A stretch of 24,140 nucleotides of DNA from positions 1-24,140 of IMG/VR virus record IMGVR_UViG_3300021963_000642. One strand, given 5' to 3'. The notes under the pieces were generated by a model. The model was not told where the DNA came from. It made no database searches and saw only the letters and a program-made list of their open reading frames with translations. Numbering within the stretch: position 1 is the first letter of the stretch; each line of letters opens with the position of its first letter. Below are positions 8,483 to 16,851 of the stretch, in pieces. The stretch comes from a virus. Both the position numbers and the translations under genes were made by a program.

Positions 8483-9175
8483 TTAAGTTATATTATATTC
8501 TCTTGCACGAAAATTTGGAGATAACATTGTACATCCAGATCCATGCCTTAATAAGAAATCCGCACCGTTTGCACCCGATGCTGTTGTTATTTGAAATCCA
8601 GTTTTAATGATTAAAAATTCATTATTTAATCTAACAATAGGAGCAGCCCAAGTTACCGTTGAAGTTTGCGGTGTTGTGGTTGTAGGTCCTGTTGCAATTG
8701 TACCTGCTTGTAATGCTCCAGTTAATTCCGTTACTCCTGAAAAAGCGGTACCATTACGAGTACCTTTGAACACTCTCAAGTTAATGCGCCCTGCACCCGT
8801 AGCTGATGTTGTAACTGATATCATGGGAAATGTAAACACCCAATTTCCTGCATCAAAAACTCCATTATATTCATACAATGTTGTTATTGAACCTGTATGA
8901 TATAATAAAGTTGGTGGTGTGAATGTAGCTGTTGCTGCAAATGATCCTGTCACCACCGGTGCTGTTGTATTAGGAACAATGGTGGTTGAGAAACCTGCAA
9001 CTTCACTTCCTTGAACCAAATCACGATAGTTATTGGCGGCCGTTTTTGCTGCAGTCCAACCAGACGCAGAAGTAGCTTGTGCTGGAGCCGTAGCTCGAGT
9101 AGGATCCCACCATAATATGTTTGCTGGTGCTCCTCCTGTTGCAACTTGTCTTAGTGTCCATGTCTTAGTTGCCAT
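8483..9175 (-). CDS. Beta-sandwich virion protein of unknown function
   Basis: The 230-residue protein begins MATKTWTLRQVATGG. It continues with an Ala/Thr-rich N-terminal third (to about residue 60) and then a beta-rich segment including TLLYHTGSITTLYEYNGVFDAGNWVFTF, RINLRVFKG and NEFLIIKTGFQITT, which looks like a jelly-roll or carbohydrate-binding-type sandwich. I do not recognise the family. It has no signal peptide, transmembrane segment or catalytic motif. Its first 11 bases overlap the end of the CxxCxxCC gene, so translation is probably coupled. Its position between the collagen-like fibre and the C1q-like protein argues for a fibre or fibre-cap component. Confidence 0.6.
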   Translation of the reverse strand: MATKTWTLRQVATGGAPANILWWDPTRATAPAQATSASGWTAAKTAANNYRDLVQGSEVAGFSTTIVPNTTAPVVTGSFAATATFTPPTLLYHTGSITTLYEYNGVFDAGNWVFTFPMISVTTSATGAGRINLRVFKGTRNGTAFSGVTELTGALQAGTIATGPTTTTPQTSTVTWAAPIVRLNNEFLIIKTGFQITTASGANGADFLLRHGSGCTMLSPNFRAREYNIT

Positions 9176-9542
9176 CTTCTACAATCTCAAATTTATAAGT
9201 ACAATCAGGCCAATCATTAATCATACTTGGATGTGTTGGTGACACACTACAACCATTTTTATAATATGCAGTATCTCTACCCACACACCCAGCTAAACCA
9301 TCTATCCATCTGAAGTATGCACATTTACCTGGTACTACTTGTTCTAATCCTGGAGCATTACCATTACCATCAACATCTTTAAAAATATTTTCTGTATCAT
9401 CACAGCAGTTGCCACAACGACTACAATAACCTGTTCGTTTTTGTTTTGATTGTGAATCACCTTCTACTGGTGCAAAGATAACGGTGTGTTCAGAATTTTG
9501 GTCAGCACCTTCAGGATAGTTAACTGGATAAATTGGTATCAT
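9165..9542 (-). CDS. CxxCxxCC (YkgJ-like) metal-site protein
   Basis: This 125-residue protein carries eight cysteines at 40, 43, 46, 47, 74, 86, 98 and 114. The first four form GYCSRCGNCC, the signature of the CxxCxxCC/YkgJ family (PF03692), whose members bind zinc or iron or may hold an Fe-S cluster. The later GKCAYF, AGCVGR, NGCSVSP and WPDC match the downstream cysteine spacing of that family in a loose way. The 39 residues before the motif are polar and disordered-looking. No signal peptide is present. It follows the large collagen-like gene by four bases without a visible ribosome site and overlaps the next structural gene by 11 bases, so it is embedded in a fibre operon. It could be a metal-holding virion part or an enzyme partner; the sequence does not decide. 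Confidence 0.65.
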   Translation of the reverse strand: MIPIYPVNYPEGADQNSEHTVIFAPVEGDSQSKQKRTGYCSRCGNCCDDTENIFKDVDGNGNAPGLEQVVPGKCAYFRWIDGLAGCVGRDTAYYKNGCSVSPTHPSMINDWPDCTYKFEIVEDGN

Positions 9543-9546
9543 AATT

Positions 9547-12345
9547 TTAGAATATTAATGTAACAGATAATTCGTTTACTGTACCAGCTATAGCAGTAGT
9601 TTCTAACCAAACAAAACTACCTGCCGGTATGGTTGTATTTCCGGTTAATGTAACTGCTGTACCTGTTGTTATGTTTGTGACTGCTTGAGCTGAAACAACT
9701 GCTGTACCTACTGCACTTCTATCTGAATCATAACGTATTGTAATTGTAACTGATTGACTAGCAGAACCACGAAGAACTGCTTCTACTTGTGTAACAGTTA
9801 TTTGAACTGCTGTATAAAAGAATGTTATATCTTCAGCTGAAGTTGGATCTGCAATTGAAAGAGCTTTTGGTGATGCTGAACCAGTAGGACCTGTAGAGCC
9901 TGTGGCGCCAGACACACCAGTAGCTCCAGTTAAACCAACGCCAGTAGCACCTGAAGCACCTTGAGTACCTGTGGATCCTGAAGCGCCTTGGTCGCCTTGA
10001 ACACCAGTAGCTCCAGTTAATCCTGTGGAACCCGAGGCACCTTGAGTACCTGTAGCACCAGAAGCACCAGTTATACCTGTGGCACCAGAAGCACCTTGTA
10101 CACCAGACGCACCAGTTATACCTGTAGCACCAGACGCACCTTGTACACCGGAAGCACCAGTTATACCTGTAGCACCAGAGGCACCTTGAATACCGGTAGA
10201 ACCAGTAGCACCTTGTATAGAAGCACCTGAAGCACCAATTACTCCTGATGATGAGTAAACTTGCCAAGTGGTACCATCGTAAACAATACTCACTTCTGTA
10301 TTGGCCATATTAAGCGCAACATTGTCAACAACATTTTCTATTGTTGAACCATTTCTAAAAATTAATAAATTGTTTTGTCCCCAATTATAACCATCAGCTA
10401 TTTTTATTGTATCACCTGAAGAAGGTGTGGCCGGTAGTGTAAATGTAAAAGAACCACCTCTGGTATTTGCAATATATTGTCCACCAGAAATACCATTTGT
10501 ATTGGCACTTATAACAATCCAAGGAGTTAAAGAACCTGTAGCACCAGTAGCTCCAGTTAATCCTGTGGAACCCGAGGCACCTTGAGTACCTGTAGCACCA
10601 GAAGCACCAGTTATACCTGTGGCACCAGAAGCACCTTGAGTACCTGTAGCACCAGAAGCACCAGTTATACCTGTGGCACCAGAAGCACCTTGAACACCTG
10701 AAGCTCCTTGGGTACCTGTAGCGCCTGAAGCTCCTTCTATACCTGTGGCACCTGAAGCACCTTGAACACCGGAAGCTCCTTGAGTGCCTGTAGCACCAGA
10801 CGCACCTTCTATACCTGTGGCACCTGAAGCACCTTGAACACCTGAAGCTCCTTGGGTACCTGTAGAACCAGAAGCACCTTGAGTACCCGTGGAACCAGAA
10901 GCACCTTGAATACCTGTAGAACCTGTGGAACCTGCTGGGCCTGGCGTACCTGATAAACTAATTTGCCAAGAAGAATATGTTCCAGAACCAACAGTATTTG
11001 TAACATTAACTACCATTTCTCCAGTTGTTGAATTATATGTAGAAATGGTTCCTTCCATATAATTCAAACCATCATAAGCAATCTTTACAATTTGAGATGG
11101 TATGTAAGCTAATGATGTTTCTACATAAAATGTTTTTGTGCCTGTACCTATTGTTAACGTGTTTGAACTTAGTGTTGAAAATTGGTCACCTTGTATACCG
11201 GTGGCTCCAGTTAATCCTGTGGAACCAGAAGCACCTTGTATACCTGTAGAACCAGAAGCACCTTGAACACCTGTGGATCCTGAAGCACCTTGTATACCTG
11301 TGGCTCCCGTTAGTCCTGTAGATCCTGAAGCACCTTGAATACCCGTAGCGCCTGAAGCTCCTTCTATACCTGTAGAACCAGAAGCACCTTGAACACCGGA
11401 AGCTCCTTGTGTACCTGTGGAACCTGAAGCACCTTGAGTACCAGTAGCACCTTCTATACCCGTGGCACCTGAAGCACCTTGAGTACCAGTAGAACCGGTT
11501 AATCCTGTAGAGCCAGAAGCACCTTGAATACCTGTAGCTCCTTCTACACCAGTAGCGCCAGAAGCACCTTGTACACCAGACGCACCAGTTATACCTGTGG
11601 CACCTGAAGCACCTTGAGTACCTGTGGAACCAGAAGCACCTTGTACACCAGACGCACCAGTTATACCTGTAGCACCAGAAGCACCTTGAATACCGGTAGC
11701 TCCTTCTATGCCTGTGGCACCGGAAGCTCCTTGTGTACCTGTGGAACCTGAAGCACCTTGAGTACCAGTAGCACCTTCTATACCCGTGGCACCTGAAGCA
11801 CCTTGAGTACCAGTAGAACCAGTAGCACCAGTTAAACCAGTACCAGTAGCTCCTTGTACACCAGTAGAACCTGAAGCACCTTGAACACCAGTAGAACCAG
11901 TAGCACCAGTTGATCCAACACCAGTAGCTCCAGTTAAACCAACACCCGAAGCACCTTGAACACCAGTAGAACCAGTAGCTCCAGTTAAACCAGCACCAGA
12001 AGCACCTTGTATACCGGTAGCACCAGGTACACCTACTCCAGTGGCGCCAATTGGTCCAGTTGATCCTGTGGCACCATCAATTCCGTTTGTGAGTGTTGGG
12101 TCAGCAAATAGTATCCATTGAGTGCTTGTACCATCATTATAATAAATGTAGGTTTTACCTGTGTCGGTATCTAACCATAATTGATTTTCAAATGGAATTG
12201 CGGGAGCTGCCGTGTTGGCATAGACATCCAAATTGTATCGATCACCGACCCATCGGCCAGCATCATCGACTACAGCTTTGGTATTTGTTGTGTTTCCAAC
12301 GGCCAAGCCGTTTTTAACTATGAAATAGTTTGTATTAGCTGCCAA
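9547..12345 (-). CDS. Large collagen-like tail fibre with three Gly-X-Y shafts
   Basis: The 932-residue protein is modular. Residues 1-87 form an N-terminal domain ([32 protein letters not shown]) typical of phage fibre attachment ends. Gly-X-Y tracts lie at 88-386, 466-604 and 704-822. Two globular inserts lie between them: 387-465 ([22 protein letters not shown]) and 605-703 ([19 protein letters not shown]). Residues 823-932 form a beta-rich C-terminal head. X and Y positions are mostly Ala, Ser, Thr, Ile and Gln with almost no Pro, so the helix may rely on trimeric caps. The start is TTG: an in-frame TGA lies two codons upstream, there is no other start before the conserved N-terminus, and AAGGGG lies ten bases upstream. 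Two glycosyltransferase genes precede it, which may bear on modification of its many Thr and Ser residues. Confidence 0.88.
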   Translation of the reverse strand: MAANTNYFIVKNGLAVGNTTNTKAVVDDAGRWVGDRYNLDVYANTAAPAIPFENQLWLDTDTGKTYIYYNDGTSTQWILFADPTLTNGIDGATGSTGPIGATGVGVPGATGIQGASGAGLTGATGSTGVQGASGVGLTGATGVGSTGATGSTGVQGASGSTGVQGATGTGLTGATGSTGTQGASGATGIEGATGTQGASGSTGTQGASGATGIEGATGIQGASGATGITGASGVQGASGSTGTQGASGATGITGASGVQGASGATGVEGATGIQGASGSTGLTGSTGTQGASGATGIEGATGTQGASGSTGTQGASGVQGASGSTGIEGASGATGIQGASGSTGLTGATGIQGASGSTGVQGASGSTGIQGASGSTGLTGATGIQGDQFSTLSSNTLTIGTGTKTFYVETSLAYIPSQIVKIAYDGLNYMEGTISTYNSTTGEMVVNVTNTVGSGTYSSWQISLSGTPGPAGSTGSTGIQGASGSTGTQGASGSTGTQGASGVQGASGATGIEGASGATGTQGASGVQGASGATGIEGASGATGTQGASGVQGASGATGITGASGATGTQGASGATGITGASGATGTQGASGSTGLTGATGATGSLTPWIVISANTNGISGGQYIANTRGGSFTFTLPATPSSGDTIKIADGYNWGQNNLLIFRNGSTIENVVDNVALNMANTEVSIVYDGTTWQVYSSSGVIGASGASIQGATGSTGIQGASGATGITGASGVQGASGATGITGASGVQGASGATGITGASGATGTQGASGSTGLTGATGVQGDQGASGSTGTQGASGATGVGLTGATGVSGATGSTGPTGSASPKALSIADPTSAEDITFFYTAVQITVTQVEAVLRGSASQSVTITIRYDSDRSAVGTAVVSAQAVTNITTGTAVTLTGNTTIPAGSFVWLETTAIAGTVNELSVTLIF
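9880..10236 (-). repeat. Gly-X-Y coding tract 3 of the large collagen-like gene
   Basis: Encodes residues 704-822. Units of [15 protein letters not shown] type recur. Bases 10002-10098 are identical to 10542-10638 in tract 2 (97 bp, offset 540). Confidence 0.9.
10534..10950 (-). repeat. Gly-X-Y coding tract 2 of the large collagen-like gene
   Basis: Encodes residues 466-604, between the two globular inserts. It contains the second copy of the 97-bp repeat and a 27-base pattern encoding [15 protein letters not shown]-type units. Confidence 0.9.
11188..12084 (-). repeat. Gly-X-Y coding tract 1 of the large collagen-like gene
   Basis: Encodes residues 88-386, the longest shaft. Bases 11394-11496 and 11718-11820 are identical (103 bp, offset 324 bases or 108 codons), showing an internal duplication in frame. 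Bases 11222-11298 are identical to 1870-1946 in the other collagen-like gene. Confidence 0.9.
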
Positions 12346-12385
12346 GGTTCATTTTCCCCTTAGTTCTTTTTAGAATATTATCTAT

Positions 12386-12393
12386 TATTTATT
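12386..12393 (-). promoter_or_regulatory. Candidate T4-late-like promoter motif AATAAATA
   Basis: Seven of eight bases match the T4 late consensus TATAAATA, on the coding strand directly after the stop of the GT4-methyltransferase gene and 40 bases before the collagen-like gene start. In such an AT-rich sequence the match could be chance. Confidence 0.35.
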
Positions 12394-14073
12394 CTATTTT
12401 GGACTTGGCCTTTCAAAATATAAAATATTATTTACAAACCACCCCATATGATATCCTTGTCTGGCATACTCAACCAATTGCTTTTCTTTTTCTAAGTTTC
12501 GAACTAGTCCTGCTTTAGTTATTTTTTCAGCCCAATCTTCTTTATTTTTACAGTTGATGTGTCCTATACCACCTTGGCCAATGGCTGCGGCTGTCCAGAT
12601 AAGGTTTTTTTCTACGGTTGATACAACCTTTTCAACGACCTCATCTTCTCGTTCTGATTCAATATGTTCAGCCACTTCCATACATATGACTGTATCGGAT
12701 TTTTCATCAGTGATATCAAACAAACTTTGATATTTTAAATGTTCTTTTCCATGGACTCTATCATCAATATCAAGTCCACTAGTTTCAACATTAATGTTTC
12801 TTAATGCTTGAACATAGGTACCTGGTCCACATCCTATATCTAAAACATTTACAGGTTTTAATTCACTTTTAATCCACTCAGCTAATCGTTTTGCCCATGG
12901 CCATTCTTCTGAATGTATATTATCGTAGTTCATTCTTTCTGGTAATTTAGGATATTCTTTTTTCAACCAGTTCAAATCTGCTCGTTGTGGATGAGGTTCA
13001 TACCAACCATTGCCTGTGTAAACATCAAGCACCATTTGAAAATATTCTTCATACATTGGTGCAACTTTTTCTAAAGTAAAGTTCTCAGCCCATGTGCGAC
13101 AGTTTTTTGGATCAATTCGGTCAATATTTTTGGCAGCCCAAACAAATTGATCCATTGTTCGACAACGATAACCTGTATACCCATGTAAATTGTTTTCCGT
13201 AAATGAACCCCAGTCGGTAGAAATTGTTGGTGTACCAGAAAACAAAAGTTCCATTTGAACTCCACCAAAAGGTTCAACATACTGTGAGGGCACAAATGCA
13301 CCTTTGGCATCTGCCATTAAACGCTTTCTTTGTTCAACTGTCGCATAACCAAATTCAATTACATGGTCTGGAGTTTTTCCATGTCCCATTTCTTTGAGTG
13401 AACTTTGACCAGCAATAATTAATTTTGCACCAATTCTTTCTGTTGCCTGTATAGCAACATCAACACCTTTACCAGAATATACTCGACCCAAGTAAAGAAA
13501 ATAATCTTTCTTTTTTTCTTTAAATGTAAAATCATCTGAATCAAAATAGTTAGGAATAACTGCATCATACCAATCTTGTTTACAGGTACCTACAGCTGAG
13601 AGTCCATAGTATGCATGATAGATGGCATATGATTCAAATATTTTCCATCGGGCCCAATGGCCACCAGCATAACCAATACCAGGTTCTACACAAATTAAAT
13701 CTGGATGCGCATCACATACTGGCCGAACACCATGTCCCCAAAAAGGAAGAATAAAGTCGTGCTTTTGTTTTCTTAGGCCAACCTCACGAATTGCATTGGT
13801 ATAAAATGTTTTATATGCATGATCGGAGGTATCAAATTTAAAAAAGTTTTTACGCCAGTCATAAGAACCATAAGCTATTTCAAGGTCTTTGTTTGTGGTA
13901 ACGGTAACGTGTTCATCACAAATTAAATCAGAATCCTCATGGCCATAATGTATGATAGTGTGTCCACGAGCCTTCATCATCTTACCAAATTTAACCACCT
14001 TTTGAGTATAAGCACAAGCATTATACTCTTTACTAGACACCGTATGTGGTAAACCTAAAATATGAAATCTCAC
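12394..14073 (-). CDS. GT4-family glycosyltransferase fused to a SAM methyltransferase
   Basis: The 559-residue protein joins two enzymes. Residues 1-350 are a GT-B glycosyltransferase of the GT4 type: an N-terminal Rossmann half, then [20 protein letters not shown] (191-210), a nucleotide-sugar binding strand, then [20 protein letters not shown] with the EX7E motif at Glu267 and Glu275, and [16 protein letters not shown]. Residues 405-510 are a class I methyltransferase: [11 protein letters not shown] (408-418), GLDID (433-437) and [10 protein letters not shown] (462-471). Such proteins transfer a sugar from a nucleotide donor and may then methylate the glycan. The start is GTG, overlapping the TGA of the upstream glycosyltransferase as GTGA, with AGGAG six bases upstream. 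Donor, acceptor and methylated position cannot be read. A role in fibre or host-glycan modification is inferred from context. Confidence 0.85.
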   Translation of the reverse strand: MRFHILGLPHTVSSKEYNACAYTQKVVKFGKMMKARGHTIIHYGHEDSDLICDEHVTVTTNKDLEIAYGSYDWRKNFFKFDTSDHAYKTFYTNAIREVGLRKQKHDFILPFWGHGVRPVCDAHPDLICVEPGIGYAGGHWARWKIFESYAIYHAYYGLSAVGTCKQDWYDAVIPNYFDSDDFTFKEKKKDYFLYLGRVYSGKGVDVAIQATERIGAKLIIAGQSSLKEMGHGKTPDHVIEFGYATVEQRKRLMADAKGAFVPSQYVEPFGGVQMELLFSGTPTISTDWGSFTENNLHGYTGYRCRTMDQFVWAAKNIDRIDPKNCRTWAENFTLEKVAPMYEEYFQMVLDVYTGNGWYEPHPQRADLNWLKKEYPKLPERMNYDNIHSEEWPWAKRLAEWIKSELKPVNVLDIGCGPGTYVQALRNINVETSGLDIDDRVHGKEHLKYQSLFDITDEKSDTVICMEVAEHIESEREDEVVEKVVSTVEKNLIWTAAAIGQGGIGHINCKNKEDWAEKITKAGLVRNLEKEKQLVEYARQGYHMGWFVNNILYFERPSPK

Positions 14074-15662
14074 TTTCTACTCCTAATTGTATTCAAATAT
14101 AATTTAATATCACCATATGGCATTGCAAATCGGTCTACCAATTCTGGATGTTTCATTTCTACTATTGTAAAGATACTTTCTTCTGTACCAATATTACCTT
14201 GATTCAAAGATTCATATAAGTATTCGTTAAATTTTTGGTTAAATTGCACAATGTGTTCTAATCTGCCACCAAAAATAGTTGCTCTACATACATAGTTAGG
14301 CTTTCTTCCACAGATTTGTTCCATGGCTTTAATATTATAACCGTGAATTTCTGTATCTGTATAATAATCAAAAGAGGTTAAAAAGAAAGATTTTTCGGAT
14401 AGTTTATTAAAATTAAATATATCAATGTGTTCATTAATTCCGTAACTGTTACACATACCAGAATCGATCCAATAAAACTTATAACTGCCATTATAACCAA
14501 ATGGATTTTCTTTGGCAACACTTTCTAACAATTGATTTTTGTATAATGTGAGTGGAATATAATACTTGTCTTTGATAACACTTGTTTTCATCCACTCTGC
14601 TTGATTAATCCATTCATCTTTTGTAATGATATTTTGTATTGATTGAAAATAATCAGTATTTTCCAAATCTTCAATCTGTAAATTTTTTAACACAAGAGGC
14701 AATGTACCTCTATGTTCTTTAATAAAATCATGGTATTTTTCTTCAGCAAATACTACCATAGGATTTCGGCATTGTAATACCTTTTTCATACCCTCTAGAT
14801 AATGAACCTCAAAACTCCTATCGCCACGGGAAATGTTTAACATAGCAGTCACCATAGTTACCCCCCAAGGCGACCTCCAATGATTATCCAAGAACATATA
14901 GTTCATTTTAGGCCATAGTCTATCCGCTTGAAGTTCGGCAGGATAATAATCTTCTGGTGTGGTACCGTCATTTGGACGTTTGCCAGCCATTCTAGAACAA
15001 TTATCACCTAAATGACGAGCATATTCACCGTTTAAAAATACCGATTTAAATCCTAGTGCTAAAAATCTGCGATCAATATTCCATTCATTGTGCCACTTTT
15101 CAACACGACCTAAAAGAATTAAATCATCTCTACGCTTTAAATTTGGACTACCAATCCATCCATACCAATGTAAATGATAATCGGATATACGCCATGGTTT
15201 TTTCCAATAGAACTGGTTATCGATTAATTCTTTTTCATAACATTCAAATCCTTCATTCTCAAATGTTCGCCATGAAATATCAACTGTACCAATGTTTCTA
15301 TATTTTTGAAGAATTTCTTTTGATTGATTTAGATAACCAGGCTTTAATAATTCCCAATCATCCTCTAAGTAAAAAATGTATTCTGAATCACAATATGATA
15401 CCATAAAGTCCATAGCCCACCATTGCGATCTGTTTTTTGGAAAACAAACAACATCCGATATGTCACCATATCGTTCAACCAAAGTTTCAAATACACCAGG
15501 TCGTGCAGAATCATCCACAATAACCATTTTGGTTATGTAATCTCTAGTTTCTAAAAATGACTTGAGTGTTTTGTCCAGAACATCTAAACGATCACAACTT
15601 AAAACAAATGTTGTGGTGTCAGATTCGGGTTGTTCAATTGTATGAATTAATAATTTATTCAA
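14070..15662 (-). CDS. GT2-like glycosyltransferase fused to an HtrL/YibB-type domain
   Basis: The 530-residue protein has two parts. Residues 15-225 resemble a GT-A family 2 transferase: [20 protein letters not shown], then KMVIVDDS, and the metal/nucleotide motif [10 protein letters not shown] with Glu100-Asp101-Asp102. Residues 266-515 match the HtrL/YibB family (PF09612): [15 protein letters not shown] (266-280), [24 protein letters not shown] (300-310), YKFYWIDSG (394-402) and RATIFGG. That family is linked to bacterial surface-glycan loci and is predicted to be a glycosyltransferase. The only available start is TTG at 15662, preceded by GGA; an in-frame TAA, the stop of the upstream fibre gene, lies seven codons earlier, so both genes share a frame. 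The end overlaps the next glycosyltransferase by GTGA. Two active sites imply two sequential sugar additions. Confidence 0.8.
   Translation of the reverse strand: MNKLLIHTIEQPESDTTTFVLSCDRLDVLDKTLKSFLETRDYITKMVIVDDSARPGVFETLVERYGDISDVVCFPKNRSQWWAMDFMVSYCDSEYIFYLEDDWELLKPGYLNQSKEILQKYRNIGTVDISWRTFENEGFECYEKELIDNQFYWKKPWRISDYHLHWYGWIGSPNLKRRDDLILLGRVEKWHNEWNIDRRFLALGFKSVFLNGEYARHLGDNCSRMAGKRPNDGTTPEDYYPAELQADRLWPKMNYMFLDNHWRSPWGVTMVTAMLNISRGDRSFEVHYLEGMKKVLQCRNPMVVFAEEKYHDFIKEHRGTLPLVLKNLQIEDLENTDYFQSIQNIITKDEWINQAEWMKTSVIKDKYYIPLTLYKNQLLESVAKENPFGYNGSYKFYWIDSGMCNSYGINEHIDIFNFNKLSEKSFFLTSFDYYTDTEIHGYNIKAMEQICGRKPNYVCRATIFGGRLEHIVQFNQKFNEYLYESLNQGNIGTEESIFTIVEMKHPELVDRFAMPYGDIKLYLNTIRSRK
14080..14084 (-). 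promoter_or_regulatory. Ribosome binding site deciding the GTG start of the GT4-methyltransferase
   Basis: AGGAG lies six bases before the GTG at 14073 and inside the end of the upstream gene. It supports GTG as the start and translational coupling by the GTGA overlap. Confidence 0.65.
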
Positions 15663-15680
15663 AAAAAATCCGTATAATAA

Positions 15681-16280
15681 TTAAATTGTTAATGTGTTTC
15701 GATATACCTTAACTGTTGTAATTGAATATGTTGGAGTAAATAATAAATTTAAATTTCCACCTGATATAGAAGAATCAAATGTGCCTAAAGAATTATTACT
15801 GTACATTTCACCATATTGTGCCAACCAAACATTGGCACCATCGTGTAGTGTTCTCAATTCAATTACATGATAACTTGTGTTTGAAGTCATCTGTACTTCA
15901 TATTTAGCACTTCTATAAATGCTGGCATTAAAACTGTCTACCGTTACCTCTGATGTTGAAGAAGTTGTAAATTGAGTGGTCTTTTCTCCTACTGATGCAT
16001 TGATAGTAACTGTTTTGGTCGCTGTGCAGGCTGATAAGGTGACATTATTACCAGCAACAATATTTAAAGTGTCAGTTGATGTTGTTGCAAGTATGAGATT
16101 GCTCTCAACATTAATGGTACCAAAAGTTAATTGGTTCGTAATGTTTTTGATTGTGTTTGTTGGATCGGAATAGAATAGTTTACCATCAGCTGTATTGATA
16201 GCAATTTCACCATTGGCAAGAGATACCGGAGAGATACCCGTTGCAGAGGATTTTTTAATTCGTATTGATGTATTTGCCAT
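15681..16280 (-). CDS. Short tail fibre/structural protein with MANT-type N-terminal module
   Basis: The 199-residue protein starts MANTSIRIKKSSATG and runs into SLANGEIAINTADGKLFYSD (20-39), an N-terminal fibre module recognisable in many phage tail proteins (R-I-K-x-S...L-x-x-GEiAiN..DGklf). It is shared in outline with the 483- and 65-residue genes just upstream. Residues 103-199 form a second domain with VDSFNASIYRSAKYEVQM, HVIELRTLHDGANVWLAQYGE and LGTFDSSISGGNLNLLFTP, a beta module common in structural proteins of marine T4-like phages as I recall them. The gene starts four bases after the coiled-coil gene. It lacks the D-G-G-x-F tail of its neighbours and ends NTLTI. A fibre or baseplate role is likely. 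Confidence 0.7.
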   Translation of the reverse strand: MANTSIRIKKSSATGISPVSLANGEIAINTADGKLFYSDPTNTIKNITNQLTFGTINVESNLILATTSTDTLNIVAGNNVTLSACTATKTVTINASVGEKTTQFTTSSTSEVTVDSFNASIYRSAKYEVQMTSNTSYHVIELRTLHDGANVWLAQYGEMYSNNSLGTFDSSISGGNLNLLFTPTYSITTVKVYRNTLTI

Positions 16281-16284
16281 TTAC

Positions 16285-16815
16285 TTAAAAACTTCCGCCG
16301 TCCTTTACAACCAAGCCAGGTAAATTTTGTTTAACGATATTTGCTTTAGGTTGTTTAGGTTGATTAATTTGTTCTTGTTCTTTTTTTAACAACAACGCTT
16401 TTTGTTCATCAATTTTTTTTCTTTTTGCAGGAGTTAATTGTAAATATTCAATGTGTTCTTTTAATTTTTTAATTTTATTTTCATAGTCAGCCAAATTTTT
16501 TTGTGTTTCTTCTCTGCATTTTAACAATTCATTTCTGAAAGTATCAATGTGTTGAAGTTGGCTTTTAATATTTTCATTTTCAATTTTATAATCATTTAAT
16601 ACTGAAATTTGATTTTTTAAAGAATTAATTGTGTTTAAATGTTCTTGAACGTTATTTTCCAGGCTTTTTAATTTCTCTACTGAATTAAACTGATCTTTTA
16701 TTACATCTTCATTTATTTTAGCATTGGCTTGTAAAGAAACATTTCGAATTATAGCATCTGTTAAAGTATTTGTTAATATTTCAACATAATAATTCACATA
16801 TTTTTCATTATTCAT
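16285..16815 (-). CDS. Coiled-coil protein ending in a DGGSF tag
   Basis: The 176-residue protein is mostly helical. Residues 45-150 show heptad-like patterns rich in Leu, Ile, Glu, Lys, Asn and Gln (NNVQEHLNTINSLKNQISVL, YENKIKKLKEHIEYLQLTPA), followed by a Lys/Gln/Pro-rich linker (about 138-165) and the terminus LVVKDGGSF. It has no signal peptide or membrane segment. An AGGAG site six bases before the ATG is clear. The long coiled coil followed by a flexible linker and a tag shared with neighbouring structural genes suggests a scaffold, tape or assembly factor that docks at the same partner as the other tagged proteins. No family is recognised. Confidence 0.7.
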   Translation of the reverse strand: MNNEKYVNYYVEILTNTLTDAIIRNVSLQANAKINEDVIKDQFNSVEKLKSLENNVQEHLNTINSLKNQISVLNDYKIENENIKSQLQHIDTFRNELLKCREETQKNLADYENKIKKLKEHIEYLQLTPAKRKKIDEQKALLLKKEQEQINQPKQPKANIVKQNLPGLVVKDGGSF

Positions 16816-16851
16816 TTCAAACTCCTATTATAAAAAATTATATAGTTAACT

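Noticed and set aside
8425-8607. Plus-strand 60-residue frame across a gene junction
   Set aside because: It runs antisense to two well-supported structural genes and has no recognisable domain.
9833-10267. Minus-strand frame rich in Cys, Trp and Tyr inside the large collagen-like gene
   Set aside because: It is an out-of-frame reading of Gly-X-Y codons; repeats keep all frames open, and the real frame fits the globular domains on both sides.
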